From Utricularia gibba (lineage: Eukaryota; Streptophyta; Magnoliopsida; Lamiales; Lentibulariaceae), in assembly GCA_002189035.1 (NCBI GenBank), contig CM007990.1, forward strand, positions 3,286,001 to 3,350,000: a stretch of 64,000 bases of DNA, in the 5' to 3' direction. Position 1 is the stretch's first letter, and each line of letters begins with the position of its first letter. The notes beneath the pieces were generated by a model that had not been told where the DNA came from, did no database searches, and worked only from the letters and a program-made list of their open reading frames with translations. Position numbers and translations under genes: made by a program. This document shows, in pieces, positions 35,195 to 46,990 of this stretch.

Positions 35195-36292
35195 AATTTT
35201 GTGATAATAATAAAAAAGATCGTATTCATAGAGAATTGTTACTAAAATTTTCTTTTCAAAACAATGACTCAAAAGATGGAAAACAAAATATAAGATTGGT
35301 TTTAAAAACAACCAGAAAAGTGGCTTCAGATCTAGTATCGACCTTACTCAAAACTCGTCTAAACTTGTATGTATAAACCTTGATAATTAACCAGCTTGCG
35401 CAAGTTCTAGAGGTGTTATTGTGAAATAGTGCTACTCAATAACTATTATAGCACCGATTTTCATTTAGTGGGATTATGGAATCAACCATGTCACTAGAAC
35501 CGTTTTACCTCTTGTGACACGTGTTTTTCTTATAATCAAATCTAACCATGCACCTCATACCTTGCAAATAGATTAGATAGAATATATATTACCAATAATG
35601 TCTGATTGAACTCTTCTCCTTAGGTGCATGTGGCCAATCTTTAATTCTCCCACATTCCCTTAAAGGTATGTAGTATTAAATTGCATGTTGGTAAGAAAAA
35701 TGTTGCAAGAAACAGAATCAAACTTCAAGTTAAATATAAAAAAAATATAGTAAATCAATCACATGCGTAGGACTTGTGCAAATAAGGTTTTACTGCAGAT
35801 CTTTATTCGCAAGTGCTCACACTTGCATGCTTAATTCTAAACAATAAAAGTTGATGAAAAACAAAAAGAAAATAATCCCGGACTCGACTCCAAACCCTAA
35901 AACTGACTCGATTGCTTTGATCTTGGAACTAAGGTCTTTATATAATGGTAGAGATTTGTCGAACTTTCTAGATGCGCTTATAATAAATCTTCTATCCGAA
36001 AATTCTATGATAAGATACAAATTTTCTAAGATATGATCCAAATATTTTAACATAAGATACGAATCTTATCTTATTTGAAAATATTTAATTGATTCTTTAT
36101 CTGGATAGACCAAGGTCAACTCGAAAATCCTCCAAATTTTACCAAAATATTTTGAAAATCCACAAACCACACTTTTACCTCAAAAAGATTAAATGAAAGA
36201 TATAAAATTCTTTTAAAAGTATAAGTAAAGAGGAATAAAAGTAATGCAAAAACATATTAAAATAGCCTTAAAAAATATAAATATAAATGACA
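35195..36292 (-). repeat. Solo LTR-like relic of the Athila-type family
   Basis: On the minus strand it starts TGTCATTTATATTTATA. It then carries a TATATAAAG box (35936-35944), GATCTGCAGTAAAACC, CTAAGGAGAAGAGTTCAATC and AATTCTCTATGAATACGATC, in the same order as the LTR at 48350-49393. No internal coding sequence adjoins it. Confidence 0.65.
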
Positions 36293-36349
36293 AAAAATCA
36301 TTTATCATTTTATAATATCTTTTTAGTTAAATAAAATATCTATAAAACA

Positions 36350-36373
36350 AATAATATATATATATATATATAT
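36350..36373. repeat. TA dinucleotide microsatellite
   Basis: Uninterrupted alternating A/T run just outside the LTR relic. Confidence 0.9.
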
Positions 36374-37250
36374 TGGAATTAATAAACATATTTGAAGAGA
36401 CTAAATAGAATAAAAGAAAAAGGCAAGGAACTGATTCGATTTATATGGTGTATAGAACATTTGCATTTTTACAATGGGTATAATTATAAATTATTCTCTT
36501 TCACGCTAACAAACTTAAAGATACATAATTTCCAAAGTACTACGTTACAAACTATTTTTATTTTATTGATTTTATTAAAAACATTGTCAAAATAATATAT
36601 ATTCAATTAAGCTGTAGAAAAATATTTAGAAAAAATTGATTTTATATATATCTTAAATGTATATTATTGTATAAAATATTAAATTGCTAGTTATTTTTAA
36701 AAATTATTTACATTATGTCTATTTATTATAAAACTTAAACCATAATTGATGAGATAAATTCAATTATTTATTCAAAAAGAAAATTTTATATTAGAAAATT
36801 GAAAACTCAATTAGAGGAACAAGAAATTGAAGAAAATGAGACAGTATATCATAGAGTAAACAATGAGCAAACTATAGATTCGTTTGCCACATAATGGATG
36901 GAAGATAATGATACTGTACAATTACATTTAGACTTCGAAGAAGTTCAATTAAACAAGTTATAAAAAGCATCTATCAATACGAAACAAAATATCTAATGTT
37001 TTCTCTTGAGAATCTTGATACTTTAAGGTCAATGAAATCAATCATCCTAAATATTAATGGTCTATTGGCAGATGTCATATACATGGACAAGGGACATGCA
37101 TTAAGAACGTCTAGTTACATCATTGAGAGTAGAACAAGTAGCAGAATTATTATCACTCTATTTACTTATTCACTATCATTGTTCATTTTCCATTGCAATT
37201 TATCTTACACCAAATTGCCAAACTATAGCAAATTTATAGATTGATGTACA
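36374..37250 (+). other. AT-rich segment with a possible NIF-phosphatase-like gene fragment
   Basis: The frame 36996-37244 reads KSIILNINGLLADV, which resembles the first motif of plant FCP1/NIF-type HAD phosphatases (hhhDhNGLLhD), but the catalytic first Asp position reads Asn and nothing else of the domain is recognisable. It may be a captured fragment or chance. No other gene in this stretch. Confidence 0.2.
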
Positions 37251-38541
37251 GGAATGTTTGATGTTGTGATTAGCAGCTTATTTACGTTATAAAATGGGAT
37301 TTAATACAATATTTCGAAATGTTTGTGATTAGTAGCTTATTGACGTGTTTTTATTCCAGATTGGAACAAAATCATTCCCAATCCTTGTTTTAATCACTTT
37401 CTTTGAGTAATATAGTATATTTTAACAATGCAAATCCCAATGAGCCAAAAGTATAGAATAGAGTTAGCATAAAAAGAGACAAAAGAGAGCAAAGGGAAGC
37501 ATCAAATCCCAAGGAACTAAAAAGGAGATATTTTGGACATAACGAAGAGGGGACCTACTGGTTCGAACACACGCAGAACACAATTTTGGAGAAAGGGAGA
37601 TTTGAAGAAAATCGTAGAAGTACCAAGAAGAACAAGGGAGAAGAAACCAAGAGCCAAGCAGATTTTACAAGATTTTTTTTGTTTATAGGAATGCAATGAG
37701 TAGTTTTAGCATTCCACATGAATTATTTATGATTTCTGTTCCTGTTTATATTTCTTTTATTGTTGTTGAACTCTGAAACAACAATGATATTTATTATATG
37801 TTATGAATGTATTTTATTTTATCTCTATATGAGTAGCCAAGTACCAAGGGATGCCTTGTGACCAAAAAGGACAAATGTGCTCATTGATCTTTAACTCATG
37901 CTAGCCATATAATTACATTATTTTCTTAACAAATTAGGATAGATTGAGGAGTAAGAGGTAGTGAAACCCATCTTAAATAACCCTAGTTAAAGTTATATCA
38001 AATATTAAGAGAAAAGAAAGATTTGGATAGACTTAAACTTTTGTTGACTAGATGCATAATTTTATGTTAGAAAGGGATGATTATAACTATGACTATGTTG
38101 TCCCCAAAAGTTTCAAGGTACCATACTATTTTCATTTAGAAAGGAATGTGATTTACTTGCTTATTTCTTTGCTGCATTTTATCAGAGACTTTCATTAGTC
38201 CTTACTTAAATGAAAACTTTCATCATAACAAACAATGAATACATTAACTTTTACATGTCAAGCACATAGCTTCTTTTTCTTTGACTTGAGTTGGGTTAAA
38301 AGCATGGAATGTATTTGCACCATCACCATCTTCAAATAAAGTATTTTCTACAATGGTACCATGGATAGCATATAACAATGCAGCCTCTAATACACCGGCA
38401 ACTTCTAGCGTATGAAATGGGTGTTCAACCCTAATCCATTATGATCGTTATTTATTCTATGATTGAGTATTGATTAGATTTATAAATTTATTTGATGGAA
38501 GAATTGCATTTTAATGACATGTGTAAATTTTCCGTTTATCA
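37251..38541 (-). repeat. LTR-like repeat family R, copy c
   Basis: Inverted relative to copies a and b. The plus strand ends in TTTCCGTTTATCA (38529-38541), the complement of the family start. ATAAATTTATTTGATGG and CTTAACAAATTAGGATAG match copies at 43.6-44.1 kb. The far edge is approximate. Confidence 0.55.
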
Positions 38542-41488
38542 TGTTGCAATTTTCTCTTCACATAAAGAGTAAGTTTATGATTTGTTTTAAAAATTTTTAT
38601 CTTTGTTTGCTTGGTAGTGAGTTTGTATGTAAAATGTTAACCTCACTCTTATGGGTTACCATTGGTGAGATCTAGGATTTTCGTGAAGTATAAGCAAGTA
38701 CAATGACATTGGAATATGCATTGAAATGAGGTTCAACATCATTAAATTCAAAGATTTGTGATGGATTTGAGATGATGATACAACCTTTAATTATTGTTAT
38801 AATACTAATAACACTCTGCTAATTGACAATTCACTAGATAAGTCACTTCTAAATCTTGTAATCTACACATCCTTATATATAACTATCATAGAATTCATCT
38901 ATTTTAATTTCATTTTATCATATTCAACATGTAAACAATGAATATTACCTTTTTTCTTATGGCATGACAAAAAGTGAGGATAATAATTATAGAGTGATGG
39001 ATAAATTAGATTCTCTTTAGAAAAATTATATAAAATGGATGACATGAAAAACACCTAATTTTGAAAGGTTATGAACATTGAGAGCTTTATGCATCCTTGA
39101 AACATAAGTTCACATAGTTCTATTATACTAAGATAGTTATATTAGGTGGGCTATTTATTTTAATTTTATTAAAAAATTTAATGATCCAAATACATAATTT
39201 TAATAAATAATAAGGAAAATATATTGACAATGTAAATACTTCTATTCATGGATAAGACCATACCTTAGGCATCGCTTGTTATGAGAAGGGGCATCTGAAA
39301 TATCGTGGGCACCTCTGGTTACAAATAATCATCATAGTATTCTAGATGCTATTTGTTATTAGACAACCATCCAAGAGGAATATCAGGAGCATTGTTTATT
39401 ATTAGGATGAATATCTAAGGCAGTGTTTGTTATTAGATGCATGTCCAAAACATGAATTGTCATGATTCACCCTCACCTGGAACGATATTATCCGTTTTAA
39501 ATACTCAACCTTTATAATTTTATGTTCTCCTCTTATAGGGAAAAGACCTTGTGCAAGATTAGAAGTATTACTCTATTTTAAGTATATTTCATCCCCCCAT
39601 CCGTAACAAATGTGGAATACCATAATCGTCACAAGGCATCTTACTTTACATTCTTCCCCTCTTAGACATGTACTGTCTTTGATTAGTGCCACCTTATTCC
39701 ACCATTATCACAGGTTCAATTTTGGTTCTGATATATCGTAACTATCACAAGATTCATGGCCTTACATAAATAATTTCGGTTTTTTTTTCGATAACAATAT
39801 TTTTAAATTTTTTTTATAATTTTAAATAATAAAACATTTATATAAAAAATAACGCATGAACATTTTTTAAATGGCCCAAATGGTTAGGGATGTTCCATCT
39901 GCACGGTACACTACATTTAAGTGGCATGATAAGTTGCGTAAACCTATGGCTCATTATTCTGTTGACTACGATTAGAATATTAATTGCGGACTTGTATCAA
40001 TTATTTTTGTTCCTAACCTTAGGCCACGACTCCGTGTCCTCCGCTGCGCTTCAGTTATTACTCAGAATTGACCGACCTGCCCCGTGAAATAATAATTAAA
40101 AACTAATTAAAATAGACTACCCTTTTACATTTGCATCTAAAATTTTTATATTAGTTTTTTAATAAAAAGTTATGATGAATAGTTTTGTGTCTTACTTGTT
40201 GGATTTTACTGTGAAATTAAAAAATTCATTTTGTTTAGAAAATAAATTAGTATACTATTTTTGTATCGGTTCTTTTACTTCCCGCATCGGTATATTCTAG
40301 TGCAAGCAAGGAGCTATTCCATTGTTGTTCTCACTTAAATCTAATAACAAGAAAAATAAAAATATTCTTTATATAACAATTTTAAAACTTCTCTATTAAT
40401 GAATATATGAAATTATTTATGAAATGAAAAATATTGGAATATAACACTATTCATTTCTTGTGAATCCATGTAAGTTTCAGACTAATGTTTGACAATATGC
40501 GAACATATAAGAATCTAAATGATTCTCAGCAGCATACGTGATTACTAATTTGCTTTCATTTCCATCCAAGAAAAGTTTATTTCTTATTTATATTGAAGAA
40601 AAGTTTTATTTCTAACATGTTATGGAATAAAAATTAAAATTTTGAACCTTTTCATAATGATGAAATAGTTTGTGGGTTTTATAAATATTTTCAATAAATA
40701 TATTATCAATCATTGGTTGCAATAATTAAGATCATGTTTCACTAATTTGTTTACAATTTCAAAAATATTATTGAAATTAATGATCAAATAGATTGTGTGA
40801 TCACATGTAAAGTCAAAACATATAATAAATATAAATTATATTTAAAAATTTAAATCCAATCAATAAATATTAAGTTATAATTTCTTATATATTCGATTAT
40901 TTCATTTTGATTTCCCGATATAGTATTAATTGTTCTAATATTTGTGTTGAAGACAAATACTCTAATATTATATCAAAATTAGTAATCTGATGGGTTAAGT
41001 GAACACATATAAAGTTCAAATAAATAATAAACATGAATCACATTTGAAAATATTAAGTCTAATCAATTATTAATGAACTATTATTTTTTATATATTTGAT
41101 TATTTTAATTTTATTTAATCGTGTAGTATTATTTGTTTTAATATACATATGTCTTGAAAAAAAAAATGTATTTTTAAATACAACAGGAATAATTTTTTTT
41201 TCTCAATTTTTGTACCATTGGGAGAATCCATCTTTCACTACGGTCAATTGGGAGGTTTGGACCAGTCATTCATGTTTTTGGCTGGTTCCGATGAGTAGGA
41301 ATGGCTACAAAAAAGCATCCTTTTCACACCTCATTGTGCTCCACACGTACTGAGCGCGGTTCCACCCTAGCGCATCCTACCTCTTATATTGGGAGAAAGT
41401 GATGTGAATTATTCACTGATTGGCTTTTTTGTAAAAGTTGAAAAGGTAACACTGTAGCAACTAGAACAAACACAGGGTGGGGAGATTC
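38542..41488. other. Gene-free AT-rich region with small repeats
   Basis: Contains a copy of the short LTR-like family seen at 45.9-46.3 kb (39470-39660: AATTTTATGTTCTCCTCTTA, then a degenerate ending CATCCGTAACAAATGTGGAA) and weakly periodic GTTTGTTATTAG words at 39268-39440. No coding region supported. Confidence 0.45.
40802..41165. repeat. Tandem duplication, 202-bp unit
   Basis: CACATGTAAAGTCAAA at 40802 and CACATATAAAGTTCAAA at 41004 start two diverged units that stay collinear through TCTTATATATTCGATTATTT and TTTTATATATTTGATTATTT. Confidence 0.65.
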
Positions 41489-41681
41489 TGTTGAAGTTAT
41501 TGAGCTTAAGAGAAACCGCAGTATCTTTGCAAGCTTGAGGGAGATAAAAAGGTGCTTTCAAAACAGCAGCAACGGCAACGACCGATTCTGTTAGGTTTTT
41601 TCATATTTATATGTGTGTTTATAAACAACTATCCCCAATACATAATGGCCCCAACTCTCAAGCCACTATTTGCTTGCGACA
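41489..41681 (-). repeat. 3' LTR of the copia element
   Basis: Plus strand TGTTGAAGTTATTGAGCTT to TTGCTTGCGACA, matching the right-hand LTR word for word in blocks. It is bordered by CCCCTCTC (41684-41691), a polypurine tract on the element strand. Confidence 0.75.
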
Positions 41682-41733
41682 GCCCCTCTCAAACTCACAA
41701 GTGTACTTAGTTGTGAGTTTGCTATCTAAATAA

Positions 41734-42960
41734 TCATGACAGCTCCGGCCAAGTGCCTTTGTAAATGTATCTCCAATCTGATTTTCTGAACATACTGCAC
41801 TGTGATCTCACTGTCCCCAACCCATTCACCAAAAAAATGGTTGTCAATTTCAATGCAATGACAATGACACTCTTCTTGTTACAAAAGAGTTCTGATCTCT
41901 CGGTGGCAGATGTTAAGAATTGAACTACTTTTCTTGTCCAAACCACCTCAGTCATTGTCGTAGCAAAAGCCCAATACTCAGCTTCAGTACTTGAATGAGC
42001 CATTATCCTCTGCTCCTTACTCTTCCAAGGTACCAAAATGCAACCAACATAAACACAAAAACTACTAGCTGAATGTCTGCTGGTTAAGCCCAATTTGTAT
42101 CACAGAAGCCATGGATTGAAGATAACTGGAGTTGATCAACAAGATCTTTATATAATAAAATTCATCATGTAGTGCCCCACACACATAGCGTAATATTCGC
42201 TTTACAGATTCCATAGCATCATATGCAGGCAAATACATATGTTGGCATATCAAGTTGACACTGAGTGTGAGATCTCGGCAAGTCAATGTGAGGTACTGCA
42301 AAGCTCCTGCTAAGGATCTTTGCATATTTGATCTGCCTCACGACAATCTGATTATTTGTTCATTGAATATCAATCCCTAGAAAATACCAAAGTTTGCTGA
42401 GATGAGTCATTCTATAAATATCCGTCACCCTTCACTTGATCTGTCGTATAAGGAATGAAGAATTCTCCATTATCACCATATCATCAACATAGAGTAGAAT
42501 AATTGCAATAGCACCATTTTGCTGATATAGGAATAGAGAGTGATCTGCAGTAGATTGAATAAAACCTATACTCAACAAGGTTGCTTTTCATGAAATCTCG
42601 GAGGGTATTACATGTAAACCTCTTCATGTAACTCACCATAGGAAGGCATTTCTAATGTCTAATTGGTATAAAGGTCAATCATAACATAAAGTCAAGCATA
42701 GCACAATGCAAATGGTTACTATTTTTTTAACATCGGGCTAAATGTTTCATCATACTTGACTTAACTATTGTGTAAAGCCACGAGCTACCAATCTTGCCTT
42801 GAACATATCCACTAAAGCATCAGGTTTATATTTAATCTTATAAACCCATTTGCAACCAACCACATTTGTATCTTCGGTCATGTAACAAATTCTCATGTGC
42901 TGTTCAAATTCATGGCTTCAATTTCTACAGTCATGAGCAAAATTGATAATACATGATTTT
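41734..42960 (-). pseudogene. Copia reverse transcriptase and RNase H remnant
   Basis: From the right: WVYKIKYKPDALVDM and KARLVARGF (about 42740-42870) open the RT. LLYVDDMVIM has the catalytic YVDD at 42480-42491. SLAGALQYLTLTCRDLT with VKRILRYVCGAL (42065-42325) is the connection, and FCVYVGCILVPWKSKEQ with AHSSTEAEYWA (41734-42093) is RNase H. Stops and shifts separate the blocks. Confidence 0.8.
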
Positions 42961-44137
42961 CATTGATTTTAAATTAGAAAAGTGTTGCATTATCTTATGA
43001 AGTTATGATGTTAATCAATATTTTGACATTTTTGTAAATGACAGCACGATTTTAGTGTTTTATTCCATAGTAGAATTAAATAATTAATTTAACGTCAATC
43101 TTAATTTAATCTTCTTCATTAGAGTTATGCACCATATTTTCAGCAAGTACAATCCCAAGGAGTCGATAGTGGACAAGACATGAGAAGAAACATGGACACG
43201 AAAGGAGTGAGAAAAGCTGAAAAGGATAAAAAGATAAACATCAAATCCCAAGAAGTAGAAAAAAAAATTATTGGAAGAGAGGATAGAGAAAAGTACAGAG
43301 AGCTTCCCATAAGAGTAGAAGGGGGATTTAAAGAAAAATTGCAAAACAACACAAGGAATAAGGAGATGAAATTTGGAACTTAGCTTAGTTGAAGACATTT
43401 TTATTAGAAACATTACTTCTAGTTGAAAGTAGATCGCAAACATTGTTTTAGCCTTTCATTTTGAAACTATTTTTATTACTGATATTGTTCATTTTCTTCT
43501 TGTTAGATTCTGACTTGAGACATGTTCTTGATGTTAATTTGTAGAATCACGTTCTTTAGCTTTAATATGAGGCTAGGCATCATATGGTGTCTTGAGACCG
43601 AAACGAACAAGCATGCTTATTATTTTTAGACATGCAAACTAAATTATCACACCAATTCCCTAACAAATTAGGTAAGAACCAGGTGAGTAAACAATAATGT
43701 TTATCTTAAAACACTTGATTAGAGACAGACCAAAAGTTAGAGAAAACAATGGCTTTAGGTAAACTTGAACCTTTTGCTTATTATGATGAATCATTTTTTA
43801 GTTTAGGAGGGATAATGATAATGATGAGTATGCTGTTCTTAAAAACCTCAAGACAACACATTATTTATTCATAGAGAGTAATATGATTTGCTCATTTACT
43901 GCTTTTGCTGTATTATATCATAGAATTATAATAGTTCTAGCTTAGACTTAATCTTCATTGTAAGGAAATCAAAATGTATTAACCTTCACACAAAAAACAC
44001 CATGCTTCTTCTATTCGATCATAATTTTACTATGCTCATATTTGTTTGATGTTTGATTAAGATTTATTAGGTTTATAAATTTATTTGATATGAGAAATTG
44101 TAATTGTACAACAATGTGCGAAATTTCCCATTTATCA
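42950..44137 (-). repeat. LTR-like repeat family R, copy d, inserted in the copia element
   Basis: The plus strand ends in AAATTTCCCATTTATCA (44121-44137), the complement of TGATAAATGGGAAATT. ATTAGGTTTATAAATTTATT and CCTAACAAATTAGG match copy c. It lies exactly where copia protease and integrase would be, between gag (right) and RT (left). Confidence 0.6.
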
Positions 44138-44215
44138 AATACCCAACATGGATTACGAGCCACCTCTTCATACAACGATGGCTCAGTTACCTCTTGTGCT
44201 GAAATAGACGTATCA

Positions 44216-45511
44216 TCAACAACGGTTTAGACATAATCTGCCAACTTCAGTGGTGGTCAATGTCTCATGGATTACCGCAAAGTAAGTGATGGGGTGGCTA
44301 TTACAATTATTAGTAAAAATATTACTTGTGCCAATGAAAGGAAATAATTCGAAGAATTTACTTGTATTTGGAGTGATAGATGTTGAAGCATATGTCAAAG
44401 CTTGATTATTTGTTCTTCTTTTTAAAGGCTGCTCAATTCTTGATGATGAAGTTAGAGAAGAACCACCTTTTGTTGAGATCTTTGCAGTCAATGCAGAAAT
44501 ATCTTTGTCTAAATTATAACGATCATAAAAATTAGTAGCAATGTGATTCAGATAGCAACAAATTTGGCAAGTCGCATCGGCTTGACTTTCCTCTCATGAC
44601 ACGCCCACAAACATTCCAACTTTGGCCTCGAGTTCCGTCGAGAGAGAATTTAACATAGTTTGGGTGATTTCCCCTTCATAATTGGAATGATTACGACGCC
44701 ACTGATTATGACGACCACGGTTACTAGAATAGTTGGTGTATAACATTGAATCAGTGAGCACGACTATTTTCTGAAGATTGCCCTGTTGATGTATAGTTGC
44801 GTTGAATATTGCACAAATCCATAATTGGAATGACCACCATACCCTGATTATGATGACCACGGCTATCAAAATAGTTGGTGTATAACACTGGATCAGTGGG
44901 CACGATAGGATAGGTTTCTGAAGATTGTTTCATAATGCATAAAAGTAGGCAATGGCTGCTGCCATAACACAACATCAATGGTAAACTAATAGGTTTCTTG
45001 CAACCCCTCAATAAAGTACATCACTTTGTAAATAATATCATCAATTGTGCCAACTGATCACAAATAGAGCTAATTTCATTACGAAAGGTAAGAATGGATT
45101 TGTTACATTGTTTAATCTTAGTCAAATAACACTTCAATTGTAATATTTGGGATTCTATTTGTATCATACAAGAGTTCTTAAGTCCAATCCTTAAGGCATG
45201 CACATTATTAAGATGAAGAACTTGTGCCAAGATGCCATCAAATAACATGGATTTTATCAAGTCACAACCTGTGCATCCAAAGCCAACCAATTCTCATATG
45301 ACTGCTCAATTTCTTTTCCTGTGGGATCTATGACTTTCTTAAAGAGAATTATTAGAGGTGTGGTGATTATACCATCAATATAGCCATAACGATGTTGACT
45401 AACCAAATAATTGCTCATGAGGTTGCTCGAGATTGCATAATTGACATTATTGAGGTTTACCGGAATGACATGCGCAAGCATCCTAAGAGCAGACAAATCC
45501 CTCAAGCCCAC
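44216..45511 (-). pseudogene. Copia gag remnant with a 142-bp internal tandem duplication
   Basis: HRYGYIDGIITTPLI and YENWLALDAQVV, then ILAQVLHLNNVHALRI and MIQIESQILQLKCYL, are the UBN2-type gag core of copia. Towards the C-terminus TDPVLYTNYFDSRGHHNQ and TDSMLYTNYSSNRGRHNQ (44731 and 44873 share AGTTGGTGTATAACA) show a 142-bp duplication. The zinc knuckle reads CQICCYLNHIATNF, last Cys replaced. Multiple frame breaks. Confidence 0.75.
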
Positions 45512-45522
45512 TTATAACACCA
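45511..45522 (-). other. Primer-binding site of the copia element
   Basis: TGGTGTTATAAG directly abuts the LTR end on the minus strand and resembles the initiator-Met tRNA site TGGTATCAGAGC. Confidence 0.6.
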
Positions 45523-45724
45523 TGTTGAACTTGTTGAGCTTAAGAGAAGTCATAGGTGTTTGTAAGCTTGAGGGAGATAAAACGGTTCATTCAAACCCAA
45601 CAATGGTAATAACCAATTCTGCTAGAGTTTTTTCTTATTTATATGTGTATTTGTATATAGCTATCCCTCTAAACTATTGATAATATATATAATGGCTCCA
45701 TCTCTTTAGCCACAATTTCCAACG
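45523..45724 (-). repeat. 5' LTR of the copia element
   Basis: Plus strand TGTTGAACTTGTTGAGCTT through TTATTTATATGTGTATTTG to AGCCACAATTTCC, collinear with 41489-41681. The outer edge is approximate. Confidence 0.7.
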
Positions 45725-45889
45725 AATTCATTATCTGAGCTACAGGCTCATCATCAGAGTTGAAGTTGAGTTGGTCTTGAAACTTCATGTGATTGAGTTG
45801 CTCCCTTTTAATCTGGCAAGAATGTGAACCACTTCACTTGGACTTGATGTTGCAAGCTTTTGTATCAATTAGATGTAACAATTTATTCT

Positions 45890-46340
45890 CATCTTGCATG
45901 ATATTGCTTGCTTCTGGCACCTAACAATCACAATTTTACGTTCTTCTCTTCCAGAAGTCCTCATACTAGATTAGAGAATATTCCTGTATATAAAGTATTC
46001 TTCTATCATATCCATAATCGATGTAGAATTCCTCTAAGATCTTTACACCCTTCCTTAGGCTGTGCCTTTCCGCCCCACCATATAAATTGAGCATTCTTGT
46101 TGAGGTTCATCTCACCACCAATTATAGGTATGGGGTTTGGCTTTGATATAAAATATAACAATTCATCTTTTTTTTTTCATGATATTATACATCTCATACA
46201 TTCAATTCTCACGATTTTACGTTCTTTTTTTTTTTGGATAAAAGTCTGTATATAAGATTAGAAAATGCCCCTCTATATAAATGATCTTTCTACCCTATTC
46301 ATAACTAATGTGAGATTCAATTAATCATTACACTTTACGC
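45890..46340. repeat. Two tandem copies of a short LTR-like family
   Basis: CACAATTTTACGTTCTTCTC with TATATAAAGTATTCTTCTA and TCCATAATCGATGTAGAAT (from 45890), and CACGATTTTACGTTCTTTTT with TATATAAATGATCTTTCTA and TTCATAACTAATGTGAGAT (from 46165). A third copy is at 39470-39660. The conserved TATATAAA followed by ATAAC-AATGTG is reminiscent of TRIM-type or solo LTR sequences; the class is not proven. Confidence 0.5.
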
Positions 46341-46344
46341 TTTT

Positions 46345-46860
46345 GTAGATAGATTAGACTAAATATAACTTAATAATGATGTTCAATTGAGCCATTTTTA
46401 TTAGGTATTGGAGATCAATTTTCTTATATTCTCTTGAGATTTGATGATGATTAGAAGCATACTAGCAAAAAAAAAAACATTATGAAAAATGGAATCAAAT
46501 CTTAAATTAAAATATCGAAAAATATAGTAAATCAACTATAGATCCTTAGATGGGAGTGGCTTGCATGCAAATGTTTGACTCTATTTTGAAAATAAACATG
46601 AAAGTCCGAAAAGTAAAAAGAAAAAGTATTGAAAAGATGTATAAAATATTTGAGATATTTATATAAGAATAGATTTGAATCTTTTATTAGGTTTGCATGA
46701 TAGATTTAATTAAAAGTTTTATTTAAGTTTCAATTCTTGGATCAAATATCCATTCATACACATCCTCTTAGGTCTAAATTTGTATATTTCCAAACCCATA
46801 ATTTTTTGGTCTTTATTTATTTCAAATTAAATAAAAAATACCCTAAAAATTTATAAAATA
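46345..46860 (-). repeat. LTR relic of the Athila-type family
   Basis: On the minus strand it contains TTATATAAATATCTC (TATA region), GTTGATTTACTATATTTTTC and GATTTGATTCCATTTTTCAT, matching the R/U5 part of the LTRs at 29.3 and 48.4 kb. Ends uncertain. Confidence 0.5.
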
Positions 46861-46990
46861 TATTTTCTTTTGTAAAATATTAAATTAATATAAAATATGG
46901 AAAATTAATAAAAAAAATGAAAAAATAGAATATAAAACCAATATGATAAATGATTTTGTGTCGTTCCAAAATATGTTTTTCCACTACTAT

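Larger units (their letters stand above)
41489..45724 (-). mobile_element. Ty1/copia element with about 200-bp LTRs, disrupted by an R-family insertion
   Basis: Minus-strand element: 5' LTR on the right (45523-45724), primer-binding site, gag, a gap filled by R copy d, reverse transcriptase, RNase H, polypurine tract, 3' LTR on the left (41489-41681). The protease-integrase region is missing. All coding blocks are broken. The LTRs have diverged, so the insertion is old. Confidence 0.85.

Noticed and set aside
37555-37575. Possible tRNA T-loop (GGTTCGAACACACGC)
   Set aside because: No acceptor stem or anticodon arm could be folded around it.
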